Positions 11,601 through 18,112 of a DNA stretch of 28,394 nt are shown one piece after another. This DNA is from a virus, in the IMG/VR virus record IMGVR_UViG_3300028392_000239, positions 1 to 28,394 of that record. One strand, 5' to 3'. A program made the translations under genes and the position numbers. The notes beneath the pieces were generated by a model. That model saw only the letters and a program-made list of their open reading frames with translations. It did no database searches and was not told where the DNA came from. Each line of letters opens with the position of its first letter. Position 1 is the stretch's first letter.

Positions 11601-14600
11601 ACCGTGCCCAAAGATATTGGTATTCCGATCACTGCAGGTTATGTGAATCTGGCCGACGTTGATGCAACACTGTTTGACATACGTGAATACACCACATTAA
11701 ACAATATTTTATATAATGTTGGCGCCGGATATAAAATTTGGGTAGCAAAAGATTTTGCTGGTGATTGGAATGTGTATCGAGTAAACGAAACAGACAACTT
11801 TGTGACCGAGATGAGTTATGCTCTAAATGGTCTGGCATTGATAACAACTTATGGCTCTCACAATTTTGCCATTGGCGATGTTGTTGCCATTAGGAATTTT
11901 GACACAGACTTTGACGGATTTTACAGAGTATTTGATTTAGACACATCAAACACTTTCTACGTAGTGGCAGCGAGAAATGCTGCCACATTACAAAAATTAT
12001 CAGCAGTGACAGGTTCCGGGTTATTGTTCCATCTAGAGTCCATGCGTGTTGACAACAGTTCAGGAATTATCAGCAAAGAACCATTAACCAAATGGCGTAC
12101 CAACGATGTCATATGGGCCGACAATGATCAAGGCGAAGGCAGTTGGGGTGTTTATAAAAAGTTTGATGTATGGTCTAGCAATACCATAGTCACTTTGGCT
12201 TCTAAAGAATACATACGTGATAGCCTTTACGGTACCGCAGTGAAAATAAGTCGTAATGGCGGTACGCTGTTGGTAGGACAGCCCAGCGGGACATCGTCGA
12301 CCGACGCTGATGTTGTTAGAACATTTTCTATAGATCAGACCACAAAGAAATTCTTGGAAAGTGATCCAATCAAATCGTTGGTGAAACTGTCCACAGTGGG
12401 AGGCAATTTAAAATTTGGTAACAGTATTGACTCGGGTACTGATATAGCGGCAATTGGTGCTCCTGGCTCATTGTCAAATCAAGGACTGGTCTTTCTATAC
12501 AATTACAACTCTGGATTGAATTCTAGTTTTGCACAGGTATTACGGGCCCCAGATGGTGCTGCCGATGATCTATTCGGCCAGTCTATCAGTATGAGCAAAG
12601 ACGATCGTTGGATCTATGTTGGTGCACCGGGTGCCAACAAGGTCTACGTTTATGGCGTTACTACCCCAACCACAAGAATTTATTCAGTTGTCATACAAGA
12701 TTATATCAATGCAACACTAGATCCAGTAACTGGAAGTTATGTTGCTCCAGTGGAATTTACATTATCTTTTACTCCCGTGAGTATTGACACTCTGGTAGTG
12801 ACTGGCGATAATCACATCTATGTTGCCAATGTAGACTTTACTCTTGCTGGCAATGTAGTAACATTTGTTGAACCAGTCAATGATGTTATTTTGGTGTTTA
12901 GACAGGCTCGGGCCTATAAATTAATTGCTACTTTAACTCCACCTACAGTGTCTGGGGTGACCTATAGTCACTGGGGATCGTCAATCAAGACAACCACTGA
13001 TGGTAGAGAAATTGTTGTAGGGGACTCACGTGCTGTTGTTAATGGCACACAATTGGCTGGTATTGCCACAGTGCATCAGCGAGTCGTTGAATCATTCATT
13101 GGTGATGGTACCCGCAATACATTTACCCCGTATAGAAGTTTGCCTACTGAGTTATTGGTAACTGTTGACAGTGTTGAACAAACCTATGCTGGAAATTATA
13201 TTGTCAATGATCGTAGTGTACAGTTTATTACTGCACCAGCAAGAGGAAGTCTAGTGCAAGTTGAAATAAATTCATTCAACTTGGTAAAAGTATTGGGACT
13301 TGATGATGTCAACACACAAGCACGTTTTGGATACAGTGTTGATGTTTGTAATTTGAATTGTTCTGTATATGTTGGCGCACCCTACTACACACGACCCGAG
13401 TACTATGCTGGTCGGGTGTATAGATATGTAAATCAAGGTCGGGTTTACGGCACCATCACCGGTACAGTAACCAATCCAACTGTGACTCGCGGCAACAGCA
13501 TTTTTGTCAACGGAATTGAAGTAGTATTTAATGGAACTACAGTGGCCAGTGTGGCAGTTGATATCAATTCTGCATACATTCCCGGCATCACTGCATTGGT
13601 GATTGCCGGCCAGTTGGTCATCAACTCAACTGTTACGGTACCCAACAAACGTTTGGACATTTTGCCAGGATGGGGCCAACACCCGTTGGCAGATCTGGGA
13701 CTTGAAGTGTATGCTTTTGTTCAAGCAATCGAACACCCCGGCACAGACAAAATACAGCATTTTGGCACAACTGTCAAAGTATCTGACACGGCCGATACTG
13801 TGTTTGTTAGCAGTACTGGTGCAACAGCAAAAGAACTTCAAACAATAGATCAAGGCAATACCACACTGGATCAAGATTCAACTCGACTATTGAATGTTAC
13901 TCCTGCTTCGGGTGCAGTATTTGTATTTGATTATATTGCCACTCGACCTGACAACATTGCCACCCCTGGACAATTTATTAATGTAAAAGAAATTGTTTCA
14001 GACTATGCACAATCTGGTGCAAACTTTGGCGCCAGCATTGATACTGTCAACGGACTCTTGATCATCGGTGCTGACCGAGATAGTCGCATGGTATTGGATG
14101 CCGGCGAAGTGTATTCTTATGTCAACAATGGCAATAAACGGTCATGGCAATTGATCAGACAGCATAGTTACAAAGTTGATACTGCCAATCTAAATAGAAT
14201 GTTTGTTTATAACAAAAAGACCAATGAGATACAGACCAATTTAGATATAATTGATCCTGCCAAAGGCAAGATATTGGGCATTGCCGATCAAGAACTGGAT
14301 TACATCACCAGTTACGATCCTGCCAAATACAATCAATCAAATCCGGTAATCGACACATTCCAACCTCAAACGGCCGAAGACACAGCTAGAACTCCTTTTA
14401 CGTTTAACTATGTGGGTACTACTGCTGCCTGGGGCGCCGAACAAGTGGGTCAGTTATGGTGGAATCTTGATGCCTGTCGTTATATTGACTACGAACAGGA
14501 TACCTTGGTCTACAGAAGCAAGAACTGGGGCAAATTATTTCCTGGCAGTATGATCGAAGTATGCGAATGGGTTGAGAGCTCGCTACCACCTGCCAGTTAT

Positions 14601-17600
14601 ACCGGTCCGGGTAAACCCAAGTTTGTTGACAACAGTACGTATTCTTTATCTTACAATGTTGACAATGCCACTGGAGTGATTGTCAACAAATATTATTTCT
14701 GGGTAGTGAATAAAAATACGTCAGATCCGTTTGCAGCCAATAAGACAAAGACCGCAGCCGATGTAGCAAACATTATCGAAAATCCGCAAAATGCTGGCGT
14801 GTCGTATGCGGCAGCGATTCGCACAGATGCATTTAATTTGTACAACATCAATCAATATGTTTCTGACAGCAATGCTATATTACAAATTGCATATAGTATT
14901 GTGCCCAACGAAAACATTATCCATAGCGAATATGAGTTGATAAAAGAAAATACAGCCACCAGCATAATACCCGCCAAGATTATAAACAAGATTGTAGACA
15001 GTCTGGTGGGTGAAACCACAGATCATCGTCTGGTACCAAATCCCAAATTACCAAGCAATCAACAAACGGGCATTGAATCAAGACCCATGCAGTCGGTATT
15101 TAAAAATCGTTTCGCTGCATTGCGAACTTTTGTTGACTATTGTAATCAGGTAATGATTCAATATCCTATAGTGTTAGAATTTGATACACAGAAATTCTAT
15201 ACGAGCGATGCGTATCCTGCGGCAAACTCTGGTCAGTGGGATTTTAAAACATCAAACTATGAAGATCTTGCCTATATCGATAGAACAGTATTGCCAACCG
15301 GATACCGGATACTGGTGACAGCTGATGCACAATACAAGGGGCTTTGGACAATCTATGAATTAGATGCTGGCAAAGAATTTACTCTACAACGAGTGCAGAC
15401 TTATCGCACGGATCAATATGTTGATCTAGTGGACTGGTATGACAGCACATTCAATACCAGTCAAGAGACCAATCGGATAGTTCAGACGTTGGCTGAGCTA
15501 GAAACGATTCGCGCACAATTGGTCACCGATGATATTGTATTGGTCAATAACGATGGATCGGGTCGATATGCATACTATCGTGCAAACGCCGATAAATCTA
15601 CCACACTGGTTGGATTACAAAATGGTACAATACAAATCAGTTCAGCATTGTATGATTCAACAGTTGACAACACCGCATTTGGATCTGGAGATTTTGATAC
15701 TAATAGATTTGATGAACATCCGGTAGAAGAAATACGCAATATTTTTGCTGCCATACAAAGTGATATTTTTGTCAAATATCTTGATGCAGAATTTAATAAG
15801 TTGTTTTTTGTGCTGATTAACTATTTGTTAAGCGAACAAAAATCCACAGACTGGATTTTTAAAACCAGCTTTATCAGTATACTACACAAGATTAGAAAAC
15901 TTGATCAGTACCCAAGCTATATCCGTGACAATCAAACATACTATCAAGAGTATATCAATGAAGTCAAACCTTATCGCACACAGATTCGCGAATACGTGCT
16001 TGACTATACTGGCAATGATGTGTTTGGTGGCAACGTAACAGATTTTGATTTGCCTAGCGGATATGATTCAACTACCAAAACATATCACAGTCCGACTGTG
16101 AGCAATATCGAAGATCCTGATTTCATGGCTGCCTTGCCGGCTGCATTAAGATCAGAATATTCAAATTGGTACAACAACCACAAATATCAGGTCAGCAGTA
16201 TCGAAGTGTACAACTTTGGTGGCAACTATACCTCTGTGCCCAATGTTACTATCACAGGCGGTGGCGGCAGTGGCGCCAAAGCAACAGCCAACATCTGGAA
16301 CGGAAATGGCACTGTTCGTTCAATCACTGTCACAAATCCTGGAACTGGATACATCACTCGACCCAATGTTGTAATCGAGGGCAATGCTAGAGCTATTGCC
16401 AGAATGCACAATGTGTACTACAAGATTGACACAGCAAACAATTACAATACTGTTCGAAGTATCAGTAGCACCATCAAATTTGATAGAATCAACTACACAT
16501 CAAACGTAGTTGATTGGACTCCAAACACTGTTTACCATCTTGGAGATACTGTTCGTTACACCGGAGAAAATAATCCCAACAAAGTGTTCAGAGCAAATGT
16601 AAGTGAAGTTCCGGCCAGCGATATATTTGACTACACGCAGTATATCGCAGTTGCTGCCAATGAATTTGACAATGCCAATGATAGAACCATTGGATATTAT
16701 ACTCCAGGTGCAGGTATGCCTGCCAGAGATTTAGAACAGTTATATACCGGTATTGGTTACCCAGGCGTAAAAGTTTCTGGTATAAAGTACGATCAGAAAG
16801 TAAGTGTCACCAGCGATGTAATTCAATTCTTTGCTGGCAACAGCACTATCTATACCACAGACATTGGCAAATTTAATTTCAGCAAGGCGGATCTTGCAGC
16901 CGGACAGACCATCGAAGTAACTGGAAGTTCGTTAAACAATCATGTGTGGACCATTAATATCATTCAAGACAACCGAGCTATTGTATACAATGCTGATGCC
17001 GGTGTTGTTGTAAAAGATGAGCCAGCTGGTGTACCAATCACATTGACCTACTATAACGAAAACAATCCATTGGATATGGATACGGTTATTCAGAGTTCGT
17101 ATCTTGACACAGCACTAGGTACTCGTCCTGAAGACATCAATGTCACCGGCGGTGCTTATGTAGATCAATACAGTAGTCATGCTCCAGAAGAGTTGATTCC
17201 TGGGCGACTGTACGATAACTTGAACATAGAAGTATGGACTCAGATGTATTCGGGCACTGCCAATGTTGGATATCGTATATATCATGGCATGAACAATGAT
17301 TCGGCCACACAATTAATGCTGGAATTATCCGACACCATCACAGTTGCCAATACATATCCTGAACCTACTTATATTTCTCAGGTGTACTTGGATCATACTA
17401 ACCCACTGGCCAATACAGCAGTGGCATTTGGTCCCGGAGTTGAATCAATCACTAGTGATCGAATTCCTGTTTACGACTACTATCAGCATGGAATAGATCG
17501 TCTTGGATTCGTTGCTGCCGATGATAGATCTATCTATGTCAATGATGTTGACCAAGCAGTAACAGTGGTTGGTGTACGTAAAAATTCGTGGCCCGAGTAC

Positions 17601-18083
17601 TACACTATTAGTCCAAATAACATAACGGTATTGACCAGTAATTTGCACATAACTGACACAACGATTCATGTTGCCAATGCATCAGTATTGCCTCCACCGG
17701 GTGCAGAAGCCTTGTTGCCCGGCATGGTGTTTATCAATGGTGAAAAAATTACCTATTATGGTCGTGACATAGTGACCAATACACTGAGTCAAATTCGTCG
17801 TGGTGTAGACGGCACTGGTGCTCGACTGGTTCATGTTGCAGGAAGTCGTGTGGTTGATTCTGGTGAGACACAACGATTGATTACTAATTCACACCTGACC
17901 ACTTGGATCAATGCACCCACAGGTAATGTGTCTGTACCATTGGTAGATAAGTTTCATCATTCAATTGTCAGTAACTCTGGAGCAAATATTTCTACAACAG
18001 TGACACAACGATTGGCTGGATTGGAAAATAGTTCAACGCCTGAGGCCATAGCCATTAGGCTGGCCGCTGGACTACCAGGATAA
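5631..18083 (+). CDS. Giant baseplate/virion structural protein (4150 aa) at the gp7 position, with FG-GAP-type beta-propeller
   Basis: One uninterrupted frame of 4150 residues, against 1032 for T4 gp7. The start overlaps the gp6 stop and has CGGAG seven bases upstream. In order: an N-terminal block (LLPEVFRTDTNKKFLNATV; FDKFVNFNQYYWLPNGPD); YWFDGAAWYNAQKKTGYNQ (about 665); an Ig-like repeat (about 795-867); TPWEMLGFSEKPAWW (about 1283); a chitin-binding-type module (about 1784-1825); KFYQGYIKQKGT (about 1882); seven FG-GAP-like repeats (about 2199-2845) with three inserts; VGQLWWNLDACRYIDYE (about 2938); EYINEVKPYRTQIREY (about 3440); a twin GGGGSGA repeat (about 3520-3590); a second chitin-binding-type module (about 3627-3675); and INGEKITYYGR with RRGVDGTGA near the C-terminus. 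No separate gp8-gp11 genes are seen. The position suggests an outer wedge component. The gp7 assignment rests on synteny, not recognised homology; the structural role is fairly sure. Confidence 0.8.
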   Translation: MANNKTVNLLPEVFRTDTNKKFLNATVDQLVSDPNFQKINGYIGRQFSPTAKSADYYIKESSALRQNYQLEPSVVIKNKSGDTEFFGNYIDLLQQIEYYGGNIADHDRLFKNKSYSYNGLFDFDKFVNFNQYYWLPNGPDTVTVSSTGAVTEANIVVTRDTVTGSYKFSTEDGASNPELFLVHSGTYKFIVNQPGIPFWIQTESGTSGLRLGQPNTSSRQILGVINNGEDVGTVTFTVPAPNAQDSYNSLNLAYEVDIAVSIPYNRVQGLTVAEIVANGGLDGATTNFSTKKIIFVGQTYTDADWTPLNVFDADPVPAQDRYTVWTINLVDDGNGGQVVNLVNPLPITNTQKVFVLGGVSYANTQYLINSGKWSRIPVITAAAPYLYYQDNLVSTMTGSLRLIDAAGTPINVDTEILGKTYFKSPNGVTFTNGLKIQFDSSVMPTSYANKLFYVEGVGTAIKLVSIEQTDSIGTYITDPTTHDYITINRASIDRNAWSRTNRWFHIDVITAAATYLNQLPSVTQAQRALRPIIEFEPDLQLFNQGSIAKDQVDILELTKITNAFLQVENYSTDNDQYADIDVGGSTIRFNAGDRIVFAADTDPLVINKIYVVSIFNLTNNQETPDYRVHLELAQDSAIAVDETMWVRKIYTVNGLVTDEEYWFDGAAWYNAQKKTGYNQSPLFDIFTGNNVSLSRRGDSSTFVGTRILSYKLGSGRTDQVLGFPLSYRNFQNVGDIEFSNDFDADTYQYLVNKVPVVEPVNNYFIRKNTDAGGYVFRNVWTENKEKTKQYQVFSYTFTGETNYFVIDILPKYTSGSANLIVYRNNGKTLDTLDPVDYSIVSVNGKQAVRVNVNILTVGDSITIKIYSTSVSALGAYEIPKNLDLNGLNSTFASLTLGQIRNHLVTLAHNTNQVVGVVPGVSNLRDVSIKNNTGSILQHQSPAIYSNLFLLDRDVNFIKSTEYAQKEYTKFKNKFLELSLTSGLVDTNDIPSSVDAIVGEINRYKNSKFAWYYSDMVPYGSNLQPSTTYQILNPAIRQYEITTIFDDTQLSDRAVLVYYATTKKDTYGNLVLDANNNPIVLSKRALVKDRDYYFNQDRPAVTLTNQVAQLYNDLIIVKDYISTNGSYVPETPTKLGLYPKFIPSIFTDDTYLTPATVIQGHDGSITPSFGDYRDQMLLELETRIYNNIKVNYNSTLIDLYDYLPGRFRTTDYNLTEFNNILTTSFLKWIGTNRVNYTNNSSYNSNDPFSWNYKNFYDVINGSQLPGSWRAVFKHYYDTDRPHRTPWEMLGFSEKPAWWENSYGPAPYTGGNLVLWTDLSLGYIRGENRYDTRFARPDLLKIIPVDDAGNLRSPNQFLVANFDSIKTNASFAVGDIGPAENAWRRSSDYPFALQQIVALMNPGFYFGTLMNVDNYNVNPYLNQVALSDTLQRITPTAIKINGLVGGTRQRTVGYINWIGDYLTSLGINPGVKIINYLSSLTVQLSYKLAGFTSKNYVKILAEQSSPTSTNQSIVIPDNNYEIFLNKSTPIKKINYSAVIVQRSGNGWTISGYDIEDPFFTIIPSLANNNAARIEVGSTVAVIYQDFQNYKIRIPYGYEFNTRQQVVDFLISYGRYLIGQGMRFDAYSNLLDTTQDWTLSAREFLTWSQQGWRSGSLLVLSPIIDQIVIENATGTVDYIENNIYGSKLLDQDSNIIKNSQFTVVRYGNQFKLNAHSGQTIGFAQLNVVQYEHALIFDNTTLFNDIIYKPELGNRQFRLKLIGNRTGAWNGQLDIPGFIYNNGVINDWTANTDYRKGSLVTYKNNYYVALTNLIGTTEFLSSQWKQIAQNQIKTGLLNNLSYSAQEFDNIYDINNQPQNSQLNKFSNGLIGFRERSYLTDLGLDIETQAKFYQGYIKQKGTRNAVDAFNQVSLNNVQSSIETFEEWALRVGEYGATDSNDFVEIVLDEQTFTSDPETLVLLNTNDTAPDQIIGITPDKLYHRPNYYNPNLLTDLTVPKDIGIPITAGYVNLADVDATLFDIREYTTLNNILYNVGAGYKIWVAKDFAGDWNVYRVNETDNFVTEMSYALNGLALITTYGSHNFAIGDVVAIRNFDTDFDGFYRVFDLDTSNTFYVVAARNAATLQKLSAVTGSGLLFHLESMRVDNSSGIISKEPLTKWRTNDVIWADNDQGEGSWGVYKKFDVWSSNTIVTLASKEYIRDSLYGTAVKISRNGGTLLVGQPSGTSSTDADVVRTFSIDQTTKKFLESDPIKSLVKLSTVGGNLKFGNSIDSGTDIAAIGAPGSLSNQGLVFLYNYNSGLNSSFAQVLRAPDGAADDLFGQSISMSKDDRWIYVGAPGANKVYVYGVTTPTTRIYSVVIQDYINATLDPVTGSYVAPVEFTLSFTPVSIDTLVVTGDNHIYVANVDFTLAGNVVTFVEPVNDVILVFRQARAYKLIATLTPPTVSGVTYSHWGSSIKTTTDGREIVVGDSRAVVNGTQLAGIATVHQRVVESFIGDGTRNTFTPYRSLPTELLVTVDSVEQTYAGNYIVNDRSVQFITAPARGSLVQVEINSFNLVKVLGLDDVNTQARFGYSVDVCNLNCSVYVGAPYYTRPEYYAGRVYRYVNQGRVYGTITGTVTNPTVTRGNSIFVNGIEVVFNGTTVASVAVDINSAYIPGITALVIAGQLVINSTVTVPNKRLDILPGWGQHPLADLGLEVYAFVQAIEHPGTDKIQHFGTTVKVSDTADTVFVSSTGATAKELQTIDQGNTTLDQDSTRLLNVTPASGAVFVFDYIATRPDNIATPGQFINVKEIVSDYAQSGANFGASIDTVNGLLIIGADRDSRMVLDAGEVYSYVNNGNKRSWQLIRQHSYKVDTANLNRMFVYNKKTNEIQTNLDIIDPAKGKILGIADQELDYITSYDPAKYNQSNPVIDTFQPQTAEDTARTPFTFNYVGTTAAWGAEQVGQLWWNLDACRYIDYEQDTLVYRSKNWGKLFPGSMIEVCEWVESSLPPASYTGPGKPKFVDNSTYSLSYNVDNATGVIVNKYYFWVVNKNTSDPFAANKTKTAADVANIIENPQNAGVSYAAAIRTDAFNLYNINQYVSDSNAILQIAYSIVPNENIIHSEYELIKENTATSIIPAKIINKIVDSLVGETTDHRLVPNPKLPSNQQTGIESRPMQSVFKNRFAALRTFVDYCNQVMIQYPIVLEFDTQKFYTSDAYPAANSGQWDFKTSNYEDLAYIDRTVLPTGYRILVTADAQYKGLWTIYELDAGKEFTLQRVQTYRTDQYVDLVDWYDSTFNTSQETNRIVQTLAELETIRAQLVTDDIVLVNNDGSGRYAYYRANADKSTTLVGLQNGTIQISSALYDSTVDNTAFGSGDFDTNRFDEHPVEEIRNIFAAIQSDIFVKYLDAEFNKLFFVLINYLLSEQKSTDWIFKTSFISILHKIRKLDQYPSYIRDNQTYYQEYINEVKPYRTQIREYVLDYTGNDVFGGNVTDFDLPSGYDSTTKTYHSPTVSNIEDPDFMAALPAALRSEYSNWYNNHKYQVSSIEVYNFGGNYTSVPNVTITGGGGSGAKATANIWNGNGTVRSITVTNPGTGYITRPNVVIEGNARAIARMHNVYYKIDTANNYNTVRSISSTIKFDRINYTSNVVDWTPNTVYHLGDTVRYTGENNPNKVFRANVSEVPASDIFDYTQYIAVAANEFDNANDRTIGYYTPGAGMPARDLEQLYTGIGYPGVKVSGIKYDQKVSVTSDVIQFFAGNSTIYTTDIGKFNFSKADLAAGQTIEVTGSSLNNHVWTINIIQDNRAIVYNADAGVVVKDEPAGVPITLTYYNENNPLDMDTVIQSSYLDTALGTRPEDINVTGGAYVDQYSSHAPEELIPGRLYDNLNIEVWTQMYSGTANVGYRIYHGMNNDSATQLMLELSDTITVANTYPEPTYISQVYLDHTNPLANTAVAFGPGVESITSDRIPVYDYYQHGIDRLGFVAADDRSIYVNDVDQAVTVVGVRKNSWPEYYTISPNNITVLTSNLHITDTTIHVANASVLPPPGAEALLPGMVFINGEKITYYGRDIVTNTLSQIRRGVDGTGARLVHVAGSRVVDSGETQRLITNSHLTTWINAPTGNVSVPLVDKFHHSIVSNSGANISTTVTQRLAGLENSSTPEAIAIRLAAGLPG
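12220..14165 (+). other. Seven-repeat FG-GAP-type beta-propeller domain inside the giant protein
   Basis: Seven units start with an aromatic-Gly pair, then a Ser/Ala-Val/Ile stretch and a VGAP-like turn: LYGTAVKIS (about residue 2199), KFGNSIDS (about 2261), LFGQSISMS (about 2314), HWGSSIKTT (about 2446), RFGYSVDV (about 2565), HFGTTVKVS (about 2710) and NFGASIDT (about 2798). Matching turns are VGQP, IGAP, VGAP, VGDS, VGAP, VSST and IGAD. Seven such repeats is the number that closes an integrin-alpha-like propeller. The Ca-binding DxDxDG loops of classical FG-GAP are not evident, so the FG-GAP_2 type is more likely. Extra modules lie between repeats 3/4, 4/5 and 5/6. Confidence 0.75.
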
Positions 18084-18085
18084 TG

Positions 18086-18093
18086 GGTAAATA
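18086..18093 (+). promoter_or_regulatory. Late-promoter-like GGTAAATA before the first collar/fibre gene
   Basis: GGTAAATA lies just after the stop of the giant gene and ends 19 bases before the next ATG, the same spacing as the better NATAAATA motifs in this window. A good ribosome site, AAGGA (18099-18103), lies between. The first two bases deviate from the consensus. Confidence 0.45.
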
Positions 18094-18112
18094 CTAAAAA
18101 GGAATAACAAAA

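Noticed and set aside
13603-13874. Overlapping frames on both strands within the giant gene
   Set aside because: They lie inside the continuous propeller-coding frame and have no start signals or family resemblance.
12220-14165. Eukaryotic or host-derived integrin gene fragment
   Set aside because: The frame is continuous with phage structural sequence on both sides and codon use does not visibly change; the calcium-binding loops of integrins are not evident.
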